NCBI GenBank assembly: GCA_900551235.1 | Contig: URUU01000049.1 | Span: 1-14,439, forward strand | Reading direction: 5' to 3' | DNA length: 14,439 nt | Origin: an uncultured Lachnospiraceae bacterium | GTDB taxonomy: Bacteria; Bacillota; Clostridia; Lachnospirales; Lachnospiraceae | In this document: one piece after another, positions 1-6,085 of the stretch | Layout of the letters: each line of letters begins with the position of its first letter | How positions within the stretch are numbered: the stretch's first letter is position 1 | Translations under genes and position numbers: made by a program | Notes under the pieces: generated by a model | The model's database searches: none | What the model saw: the letters and a program-made list of their open reading frames with translations, nothing else | What the model was told of the DNA's origin: nothing

Positions 1-35
1 CATTTGAGCCTTTTTCTTTGGCTTTGTTTTTTCAT
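1..35 (-). CDS. Start of a gene downstream of the kinase (partial)
   Basis: An ATG at 33-35 on the minus strand opens a frame reading M-K-K-Q-S-Q-R-K-R-L-K before the window ends. It starts 3 nt after the kinase stop codon, and an AGGAGGG sequence lies at 52-58 inside the last kinase codons, about 16 nt upstream of the ATG. The spacing suggests a co-transcribed, possibly translationally coupled gene. The strongly basic N-terminus would suit the cytoplasmic end of a membrane protein, but 11 codons cannot identify it. Confidence 0.45.
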   Translation of the reverse strand, partial: MKKQSQRKRLK

Positions 36-38
36 AAC

Positions 39-1154
39 TTATTTGACACTACCCTCCTGATATAAGAAACAGTAGATCAATCCCAGTTCATACGTGACTT
101 TTCTGTATGCTTCCCGGTTCTTTTCCAATGACTTTTCTGTATACTGAAAAAGTGAGGCCAGCTCCTGATGTTCCTGTCTGTCTACTTTTCCATCCTGTAT
201 GATAAAATTAAAAAACTGCTGATAACCTTTTTCCCGATTCGGGAATAAGAAAATTGCTGATTTGTAATCTGATATGTCGTTTTGATTTAAATATTGCTGA
301 TATAATTTTTCTCTTTTCTGTGCATCCTGAACGGAAACTTCTACCCTTCCAAGACAGATCACAAGTATCAAAAGTATTCCAAGAAAAATACACATCCTTC
401 TGCGTATATGTAAAAAGTCTTTCCATTCCTTTTTTAGTGCCTCACAGTCTGCATACCTCTTTTCGGGATCATCTTCTGTACACCTGCTTAAAATGCGCTG
501 TATCTCATAACCGGAGCTTCTTTTCTTTCTGACAGATTTCTCAAGAATCCACTGTAATGTGCGTCCAAGACCATAAAGATCTGTTCTTGCATCCAGTTTC
601 CCTCCTTCTCTCTGCTCCGGTGCCAGAAATCCCTCGGTCCCACTCACGGAAAATCCTTCTCCCAGAAAGCCTGCGCCATCCGGATCGATCAATTTCAGTT
701 TTCCACTCTCCGAACATATCACATTGGAAGGTTTGAGATCCTGATACAGAATTGCAGGCTGCTGTCTGTGAAGATAACTTAGAATCTCGCATAGTTCCAT
801 GCCCCACTGTGCAATCCTTCTTTCTGAAATCTTTGTTTCTTCATATTTCTTCCTGATATATTCTTTCAGATTTTGCCCTTTGACATATTCCATAATACAG
901 AGACACTGATTTTCTGCTTGCAGAAGATCATAAATCTTCACCAGACCGCTGTGTGAAAAACCAGCCCAGGTGCGCAGCAAAAGCAGTTTCTGCGAGGTCG
1001 GCTTTACTTCTTTTGCGACACGCAAAACTCCGGTTGCCTGATAAAGTACCAGCCAGATATCCCCTGTCTGTCCCTTGCCTATCGAACGTATCATAAGATA
1101 TCCTTCTGCTCTGAGCATGGCTTCTGCCTTACTTCTTTCCATATCTTTTCTCAC
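39..1154 (-). CDS. Membrane-anchored Ser/Thr protein kinase-like protein
   Basis: This is a 371-residue Hanks-type (eukaryotic-like) kinase, expected to phosphorylate Ser/Thr residues from the inner face of the membrane. Visible motifs are a glycine-rich loop GKGQTGD (26-32), the ATP lysine in VAKEV (K48), a catalytic loop YQDLKPSN (137-144, D139, K141, N144), the metal-binding D157, and APEQ (178-181). The usual HRD is YQD, and the usual DFG is DPDG, so the activation segment is non-standard. A single hydrophobic segment follows at about 253-270, then about 100 extracytoplasmic residues without PASTA repeats, so it is not a PrkC/Stk1 orthologue. The start is a GTG (1152-1154) behind AAGGAAGG; an in-frame ATG at 1140-1142 is an alternative. 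It has its own strong divergent promoter and is followed closely by another gene. Kinase fold is confident; activity and substrate are unknown. Confidence 0.88.
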   Translation of the reverse strand: MRKDMERSKAEAMLRAEGYLMIRSIGKGQTGDIWLVLYQATGVLRVAKEVKPTSQKLLLLRTWAGFSHSGLVKIYDLLQAENQCLCIMEYVKGQNLKEYIRKKYEETKISERRIAQWGMELCEILSYLHRQQPAILYQDLKPSNVICSESGKLKLIDPDGAGFLGEGFSVSGTEGFLAPEQREGGKLDARTDLYGLGRTLQWILEKSVRKKRSSGYEIQRILSRCTEDDPEKRYADCEALKKEWKDFLHIRRRMCIFLGILLILVICLGRVEVSVQDAQKREKLYQQYLNQNDISDYKSAIFLFPNREKGYQQFFNFIIQDGKVDRQEHQELASLFQYTEKSLEKNREAYRKVTYELGLIYCFLYQEGSVK

Positions 1155-1173
1155 GTTCCTTCCTTTTTTTGCA

Positions 1174-1212
1174 GCAGACAGGCATTTTACCTCTGTAAAA
1201 TCCGCCTTCTGC
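1174..1212 (-). promoter_or_regulatory. Long hairpin in the 5' leader of the kinase gene
   Basis: The kinase transcript leader can form a stem of GCAG, GGC and ATTTTAC pairing with GTAAAAT, GCC and CTGC around an AGAG tetraloop. Two small symmetric internal loops interrupt it. It ends about 12 nt before the AAGGAAGG ribosome site and is followed by an A-run, not a T-run, so it is not a terminator in the transcribed direction. A role in mRNA stability or translation control is an inference. Confidence 0.45.
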
Positions 1213-1313
1213 AGCGTATACCAAATTTACTTTTACTGTCTCTTTCTGAAATATGTGCCGAATGGCATGAACTTTGATTTGTTAATATGATGCCTTTATC
1301 TTTTATATGTGCT

Positions 1314-1343
1314 ATTATATCTTCTGTATATGGTATTTGTCAA
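1314..1343 (-). promoter_or_regulatory. Promoter of the kinase gene
   Basis: On the minus strand a perfect -35 TTGACA (1338-1343) and a perfect -10 TATAAT (1314-1319) are separated by 18 nt. Transcription would start near 1307 and leave a leader of about 150 nt before the GTG start. The -35 box overlaps that of the divergent ebsC promoter. Confidence 0.8.
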
Positions 1344-1365
1344 GTGGATTTTTTTATGTTATACT
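1337..1365 (+). promoter_or_regulatory. Promoter of the ebsC/ybaK gene
   Basis: TTGTCA (1337-1342) and TATACT (1360-1365) are 17 nt apart on the plus strand, giving a start near 1372 and a leader of about 50 nt. Five of six bases match consensus in each box. Its -35 shares bases with the kinase -35 on the other strand, so two polymerases cannot occupy both at once. Confidence 0.8.
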
Positions 1366-1395
1366 GACACCGGATGTCAGATGACTGCCTGACAT
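1364..1395 (+). promoter_or_regulatory. Operator-like alternating palindromes at the ebsC start site
   Basis: CTGACA (1364-1369) and TGTCAG (1375-1380) form a palindrome with a 5-nt centre that overlaps the -10 box and the expected start site. TGTCAG can alternatively pair with CTGACA at 1389-1394, extended by one base to a 7-bp hairpin ATGTCAG/CTGACAT. The placement suits a repressor site or a leader hairpin. No known regulator is recognised. Confidence 0.35.
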
Positions 1396-1422
1396 TACTT
1401 ATAACATACAGAGGATATCATC

Positions 1423-1884
1423 ATGTCATTAGAAAAAGCAAAAAAATATTTACAGGAAAAAGGGTACGCTGACCATATCATCGAACTGACAGACTCCAGT
1501 GCAACTGTTCAGTTCGCTGCAAAAGCCCTCGGTGTTGAACCAGGCATGATCGCCAAAACCATGTCTTTTCTGATCGGGGAACAGCCAATTTTAATCCTTA
1601 CTATGGGTACTGCCCGCATCGATAATCATAAATTTAAAGAAACATTCCATATCAAGGCAAAAATGATCCCATTTGACAACGTGGAGCATCTCATCGGACA
1701 TGCTCCGGGCGGTGTCTGCCCGTTCGGAATTCTGCCTGGGATTCCGGTCTATCTGGACGAATCACTGAAACAATATGAGACGGTATACCCTGCTGCCGGA
1801 AATGATCACAGTGCAGTGAAGCTCACGATCGCAGAGCTGGAGGAAGTTTCCGGATATGAAAAATGGGTGGATGTGTGTAAGTAA
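1423..1884 (+). CDS. ebsC: YbaK/EbsC-family aminoacyl-tRNA deacylase
   Basis: A 153-residue YbaK/EbsC-family protein, close to the normal family length. Family members hydrolyse mischarged tRNAs, classically Cys-tRNA(Pro), in the cytosol and in trans to prolyl-tRNA synthetase. Visible family features are the conserved lysine in AKTMSF (K45), the glycine-rich GGVCPFG loop (about 96-102), and the DHSAVKL segment near the C-terminus. The start is an ATG preceded by GAGGA (1411-1415) at 7 nt spacing. The gene stands alone between its own promoter and a convergent terminator-like element, with no synthetase gene nearby. The family is confident. The exact substrate (Cys, Ala or another residue on tRNA) cannot be read from the sequence. 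Confidence 0.9.
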   Translation: MSLEKAKKYLQEKGYADHIIELTDSSATVQFAAKALGVEPGMIAKTMSFLIGEQPILILTMGTARIDNHKFKETFHIKAKMIPFDNVEHLIGHAPGGVCPFGILPGIPVYLDESLKQYETVYPAAGNDHSAVKLTIAELEEVSGYEKWVDVCK

Positions 1885-1897
1885 GAGCATCTGTTTT

Positions 1898-1968
1898 TTC
1901 TTTCAGTGCACGCAAAAGGCATCTAAAATTATGCTGTTTCTGCTGCTTTCTGTTTTGTACTGAAAGAA
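1898..1968. terminator. Probable bidirectional terminator between ebsC and cptN
   Basis: TTCTTTCAGT (1898-1907) and ACTGAAAGAA (1959-1968) are perfect 10-bp inverted arms around a 51-nt loop that contains a smaller GCAT/ATGC hairpin. The element fills the gap between two convergent genes. T-runs are modest on both strands, so termination efficiency is uncertain. Confidence 0.4.
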
Positions 1969-1976
1969 CGTTTCTC

Positions 1977-2441
1977 TTATTCTTTTAGCTTGTCTAACAT
2001 TCTTGCTACGTCTGGCTGTGTTGCCATAAATTTCACTCCACGTTTTAACATCCCTCGAACTTTTTTTGCTTTTCTTTCTATTGCTTTTACATTTTGTTCG
2101 CTTGTCAGCATTAAATGATTATTTGCTATTTTATATTCTCGTTCAATGTATTTTTCTGTAATTGGAAACATATCTTGTATCAAAAATACACTTTCTCTCT
2201 TATCATCCAGTCTTAAGATATGTAATATATCACAAGATTTTCCTTTTATTTCTCTTTTTTCCATAATTTTTCTATATTTTTCTATTTTACTTGAAAGCGG
2301 AATCATCCAGTAAATTCCTGTGTCCTCATCCTCAAAGCAATAATAGTGTGGTCTGTTTTCTTTTTTATTTCCTTTAAGATATGCTTCATTCATTTCTTCA
2401 AAAAACTGTTCTTTTATAATATAAAATCCTGATTTTTTCAT
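1977..2441 (-). CDS. cptN: CptN-type endoribonuclease toxin of a type III toxin-antitoxin system
   Basis: A 154-residue protein of the ToxN/AbiQ-like family, CptN branch. Family members are cytosolic, sequence-preferring endoribonucleases that cut mRNA and also process their own antitoxin RNA. Recognisable features are the N-terminal FYIIK (6-10), a YLKGNK segment (21-26), RPHYYCFED (30-38), and GIYWMIPLSSKIEKY (42-56). The last holds the Ser/Lys-rich strand-loop that corresponds to the active-site region of ToxN. A basic C-terminal half with EREYKI and GVKF follows. The ATG (2439-2441) sits 9 nt after GAGGAA (2451-2456). Upstream on the same strand are a terminator and two 45-nt repeats, which is the diagnostic order promoter, repeat RNA, terminator, toxin. 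The gene is visibly more A+T-rich than carAB, suggesting transfer. Family assignment is from recognition of the sequence; activity is inferred. Confidence 0.9.
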   Translation of the reverse strand: MKKSGFYIIKEQFFEEMNEAYLKGNKKENRPHYYCFEDEDTGIYWMIPLSSKIEKYRKIMEKREIKGKSCDILHILRLDDKRESVFLIQDMFPITEKYIEREYKIANNHLMLTSEQNVKAIERKAKKVRGMLKRGVKFMATQPDVARMLDKLKE

Positions 2442-2466
2442 TATTGTATTTTCCTCGCCAGCATAA

Positions 2467-2498
2467 TAAAAAGTCCTCTACCATCTGGTAAAGGACTT
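2467..2498 (-). terminator. Leaky terminator between antitoxin RNA and toxin gene
   Basis: On the minus strand AAGTCCT, T, TACC pair with GGTA, G, AGGACTT around an AGAT loop, and the stem runs into TTTTT. The single non-Watson-Crick position is a U-G wobble in minus-strand RNA but a C-A mismatch in plus-strand RNA, so the stem is built for minus-strand transcription. In type III systems this terminator passes only part of the transcription into the toxin gene, setting the antitoxin excess. The U-run is short, in keeping with partial read-through. Confidence 0.85.
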
Positions 2499-2600
2499 AA
2501 CTTTCAACCCGACCATTTATATACCACATATCGGTCAGTGGTAAACTTTCAACCCGACCATTTATATACCACATATCGGTCAGTGGTAAACTTTCTTTAT
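2499..2600 (-). ncRNA. cptI: CptI-type antitoxin RNA with two 45-nt repeats
   Basis: The RNA starts near 2600 from a strong promoter, carries two identical 45-nt units, and ends at the 2471-2498 hairpin. In each unit UACCAC can pair with GUGGUA, and UGACC in that loop can pair with the downstream GGUCG. This is an H-type pseudoknot, the fold known for type III antitoxin RNAs. Arms in the promoter-proximal copy are 2583-2588 / 2567-2572 and 2578-2582 / 2555-2559. In the distal copy they are 2538-2543 / 2522-2527 and 2533-2537 / 2510-2514. The linker between pseudoknots is A-rich (UUGAAAGUU) and is the likely toxin cleavage zone by family analogy. Its mature units would bind and inhibit CptN. 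Confidence 0.85.
2501..2595. repeat. Tandem 45-bp direct repeat, two copies plus 5 bp
   Basis: Copy one is 2501-2545 and copy two is 2546-2590; they appear identical. A third copy is cut after CTTTC (2591-2595). These are the antitoxin repeats read from the minus strand. There are no spacers, so this is not a CRISPR array. Confidence 0.95.
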
Positions 2601-2606
2601 ACATTC

Positions 2607-2635
2607 ATAATATCAGCTTCATAGTTAAAAGTCAA
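2607..2635 (-). promoter_or_regulatory. Promoter of the cptIN locus
   Basis: On the minus strand TTGACT (2630-2635) and TATTAT (2607-2612) are separated by 17 nt, each with five of six consensus bases. Transcription would start near 2600, just before the first antitoxin repeat. A strong promoter is expected because antitoxin RNA must be in excess. Confidence 0.8.
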
Positions 2636-2727
2636 GTCTTATGTTTACTTTTGCTATGTTTTTGTGTCATTATAATCGTTTATGTGGTGTCCGTCAATCT
2701 TTTTGTTTCTATTCATTTTTTAAAAGG

Positions 2728-2816
2728 AAAAAATGCCGGATACTCAAAGTCTCCATAACGATTTTATGCTTTATCATGCATTTCATCTGTTCTGTGACTT
2801 TTGTATCCGGCATTTT
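2728..2816 (-). terminator. Long-arm terminator of carAB
   Basis: Arms AAAATGCCGGATAC (2730-2743) and GTATCCGGCATTTT (2803-2816) are perfectly complementary over 14 bp. Inside, after a small asymmetric bulge, AAAGTC (2746-2751) pairs with GACTTT (2796-2801). On the minus strand the stem ends in a six-T run (2728-2733), so it should stop carAB transcripts before cptIN. The unpaired loop is unusually large, about 44 nt. The stretch 2636-2878 otherwise holds no supported gene. Confidence 0.65.
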
Positions 2817-2878
2817 GCAATGTTCAAGGAATGATTTCTGTACAGAGTACAAAATAATTCCTGTAATCATCTTCTTAT

Positions 2879-5800
2879 TTAGATATTCTTCACGGTCGCG
2901 ATATCGATCAGAGTCAGTTTCTTGATATCGGTATTCTCAAGGCTGGTCACGAGTGCTCTGGCGGTATCCATAGCAGTCAGAACGTTGACGCCTGTCTCGA
3001 TGGCGGTTCTTCGGATGAGGAATCCGTCTTTGGAATGTTCTACGCCCTGGGACGGAGTATCGATGACAAGGTCGATCTTGTGACCGAGGATCAGGTCAAG
3101 GAGGTTCGGTGACTCCTGCTCGATCTTATTGGTGCGGATCGCGTTTACGCCTGCTTCCTGGAGTACTTTTGCGGTGCCGCGGGTTGCATAGATGCGGTAT
3201 CCGATCTTCTCGAATCTTCTGGCGATCTCGATTCCCTCTTCTTTGTCAGCATCTTTCAGTGTCATGATCATGTTTTTATGTTTCGGCAGTTTGATGCCGG
3301 CACCGATAAATGCTTTGTAAAGTGCCTCGTTGAAGGTCTTTGCGATGCCGAGGCATTCTCCGGTGGATTTCATTTCCGGACCGAGGCTGATATCAGCGCC
3401 GCGGATCTTCTCGAAGGAGAATACCGGCATTTTGATCGCGATATAGTCTGCTTCCGGTGCAAGTCCGGTCAGATATCCGAGTTCTTTTAATTTTTTGCCG
3501 AGGATCACTCTGGTTGCCAGAGGCACGATCGGGATTCCGGTTACTTTGCTGATGTACGGTACGGTACGGCTGGAACGTGGGTTTACTTCAATAACGTAAA
3601 CATCTTCACCGCAGACGATGAACTGAATGTTGATCAGTCCGATAACATGCAGGGACTGTGCCAGCTTTCTGGTATAGTCTACGATGGTTGCTTTTACGTG
3701 ATCATCAAGGCTCTGTGCCGGGTACACGGAAATACTGTCTCCGGAATGGATTCCGGCACGCTCGATATGCTCCATGATACCAGGGATCAGGATGTCTTCA
3801 CCGTCGCATACAGCATCGACTTCGATCTCTTTTCCGACCAGGTATTTATCGACCAGAATCGGATGCTCCTGAGCAATCCGGTTGATGATGCCGATGAATT
3901 CATCCACATCTTCGTCGTTGATCGCAATCTGCATACCCTGTCCGCCAAGCACATAGGACGGACGGACGAGTACCGGGTACCCGAGTTCGTTGGCTGCTTT
4001 TTTAGCTTCTTCTGCGGTAAATACAGTGTGACCTGACGGTCTTGGAATCCCGCATTTCTCCAGAATCTCATCAAACAATTCACGGTCTTCGGCTGCATCG
4101 ACGTTCTCTGCAGAAGTTCCAAGGATCGGCACACCCATCTTCATCAGGGCTTCTGTCAGCTTGATCGCTGTCTGTCCGCCGAACTGCACTACTGCTCCGT
4201 CCGGTTTTTCGAGGTTTACGATGCTCTCTACGTCTTCCGGTGTCAGCGGCTCGAAATACAGTTTGTCTGCGATGTCAAAGTCGGTACTTACGGTTTCCGG
4301 GTTGTTGTTGATGATGATGGTCTCATATCCTTCTTTTGCAAATGCCCATGTACAGTGTACGGAGCAGAAGTCAAACTCGATACCCTGTCCGATACGGATC
4401 GGACCGGAACCAAGGACAAGGACTTTTTTGCGGTCGTTTGTCTCGATGGCTTCGTTTTCGCTTCCGAATACAGAATAGTAGTACGGCGTCTCTGCGGCAA
4501 ATTCTGCTGCACAGGTATCTACCATTTTGTAAGCTGCTGTGATGCCGTTTGCATAACGCATGTCTTTGATCTCTTCTTCCGTCTTGCCGGTCAGGCGTGC
4601 AATCACATTGTCAGGGAATTCTATGCGTTTTGCTTCTTTTAATAATTCTGCCGTCAGAGGCTGTGTCTTCAGGGCATTTTCCATCTCTGTTAAGATACAC
4701 AGTTTATCAATAAACCATTTGTCGATTTTGGTGATCTCATGGATCTTATCGTAGGATACGCCTCTTCTGAGTGCTTCTGCAATTACCCAGATCCTTCGGT
4801 CATCGACTACAGCAAGCTGTTTGGTCAGATCCTCATCATCCAGATGGGTGAAATCGTAGGACATCAGGCAATCTACATGCTGCTCCAGGGAACGGATGGC
4901 TTTCATCAGAGCGCCTTCGAAGTTGTCGCAGATGCTCATGACTTCACCGGTTGCTTTCATCTGAGTAGTCAGTGTTCTCTTGGCACTGATAAATTTATCG
5001 AACGGCAGACGCGGGATCTTGACAACGCAGTAGTCCAGCATCGGCTCAAAACTTGCATAGGTTTTGCCTGTGATGGCATTTTTGATCTCGTCCAGGGTGT
5101 ATCCCAATGCAATCTTTGCGGCAACTTTTGCAATCGGGTAACCGGTTGCTTTGGATGCCAATGCGGAGGAACGGGATACACGCGGGTTTACTTCGATAAC
5201 GCAGTATTCGAAGCTTTCCGGGTTCAGGGCATACTGTACGTTACAGCCGCCGGTAATATTCAGCTCGCTGATGATGTTCAGGGCAGAGGTACGCAGCATC
5301 TGATATTCTTTATCGCCCAGTGTCTGAGACGGTGCTACAACGATACTGTCTCCGGTATGCACGCCGACCGGGTCGATGTTTTCCATGTTGCAGACGGTGA
5401 TGCAGTTGCCGGCACCATCCCGCATTACTTCGTACTCGATCTCTTTCCATCCGGCGATGCAGCGTTCTACAAGAACCTGTCCTACTCGTGACAGACGCAG
5501 GCCGTTTTCGAGGATTTCTACGAGTTCTTCGTAGTTATGGGCAATTCCGCCGCCGCTTCCGCCAAGGGTATATGCCGGACGCAGTACAACCGGGTAGCCA
5601 ATAGTCCTGGTAAACTCTACACCGTCTTCTACGTTCTCTACGACACGGGATGCCGCGATCGGCTCACCGATCTTTTCCATGGTCTGTTTGAATTCCAGAC
5701 GGTCTTCTGCTTTTTTGATGGTCTGGGAAGTAGTCCCTATCAGACGCACGTTGTTTTTACGCAAGAAACCTGCTTCTTCGAGCTCCATGGCAAGATTCAG

Positions 5801-6085
5801 TCCTGCCTGGCCTCCCAGGGTCGGCAGTACGCTGTCCGGTTTTTCTTTCAGGATCAGCTGTTCTACGACTTCTACAGTCAGCGGCTCGATGTAAACACGG
5901 TCTGCAATATCTTTATCGGTCATGATCGTTGCCGGGTTTGAATTCAGAAGTACGACTTCGATGCCTTCTTCTTTCAGGGAACGACACGCCTGCGTTCCTG
6001 CATAGTCAAATTCTGCTGCCTGTCCGATAACGATAGGACCGGAGCCGATCACAAGTACTTTTTTAATATCTGGATTCTTTGGCAT
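2879..6085 (-). CDS. carB: Carbamoyl-phosphate synthase large subunit
   Basis: A 1068-residue CarB, full family length. With CarA it makes carbamoyl phosphate from bicarbonate, two ATP and glutamine-derived ammonia, for pyrimidine and arginine synthesis in the cytosol. The two homologous synthetase halves are clear: the first opens with VLVIGSGPIVIGQ (10-22) and the second with VLVLGSGPIRIGQ (from about residue 552). Each is followed by an ATP-grasp domain with a glycine-rich RPAYTLGGSGGG or RPSYVLGGQGMQ loop and an EVNPR motif near the metal site. A methylglyoxal-synthase-like allosteric domain starts at about 937 (MTLKDADKEEG) and includes ATRGTA. The ATG overlaps the carA stop by one base (TAATG), indicating translational coupling. 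No truncation or missing catalytic motif was seen. Confidence 0.98.
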   Translation of the reverse strand: MPKNPDIKKVLVIGSGPIVIGQAAEFDYAGTQACRSLKEEGIEVVLLNSNPATIMTDKDIADRVYIEPLTVEVVEQLILKEKPDSVLPTLGGQAGLNLAMELEEAGFLRKNNVRLIGTTSQTIKKAEDRLEFKQTMEKIGEPIAASRVVENVEDGVEFTRTIGYPVVLRPAYTLGGSGGGIAHNYEELVEILENGLRLSRVGQVLVERCIAGWKEIEYEVMRDGAGNCITVCNMENIDPVGVHTGDSIVVAPSQTLGDKEYQMLRTSALNIISELNITGGCNVQYALNPESFEYCVIEVNPRVSRSSALASKATGYPIAKVAAKIALGYTLDEIKNAITGKTYASFEPMLDYCVVKIPRLPFDKFISAKRTLTTQMKATGEVMSICDNFEGALMKAIRSLEQHVDCLMSYDFTHLDDEDLTKQLAVVDDRRIWVIAEALRRGVSYDKIHEITKIDKWFIDKLCILTEMENALKTQPLTAELLKEAKRIEFPDNVIARLTGKTEEEIKDMRYANGITAAYKMVDTCAAEFAAETPYYYSVFGSENEAIETNDRKKVLVLGSGPIRIGQGIEFDFCSVHCTWAFAKEGYETIIINNNPETVSTDFDIADKLYFEPLTPEDVESIVNLEKPDGAVVQFGGQTAIKLTEALMKMGVPILGTSAENVDAAEDRELFDEILEKCGIPRPSGHTVFTAEEAKKAANELGYPVLVRPSYVLGGQGMQIAINDEDVDEFIGIINRIAQEHPILVDKYLVGKEIEVDAVCDGEDILIPGIMEHIERAGIHSGDSISVYPAQSLDDHVKATIVDYTRKLAQSLHVIGLINIQFIVCGEDVYVIEVNPRSSRTVPYISKVTGIPIVPLATRVILGKKLKELGYLTGLAPEADYIAIKMPVFSFEKIRGADISLGPEMKSTGECLGIAKTFNEALYKAFIGAGIKLPKHKNMIMTLKDADKEEGIEIARRFEKIGYRIYATRGTAKVLQEAGVNAIRTNKIEQESPNLLDLILGHKIDLVIDTPSQGVEHSKDGFLIRRTAIETGVNVLTAMDTARALVTSLENTDIKKLTLIDIATVKNI

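Noticed and set aside
2501..2590. CRISPR-like direct repeats
   Set aside because: The copies abut with no spacers, there are only two, and they precede a toxin gene behind a terminator.
2641..2925. Plus-strand open frame of 94 codons
   Set aside because: It has no ribosome site, crosses the carB terminator and the carB 3' end, and its composition is that of antisense AT-rich DNA.
4739..5491. Plus-strand 250-codon frame inside carB
   Set aside because: It is antisense to an intact, well-recognised carB and has no recognisable domain or ribosome site.
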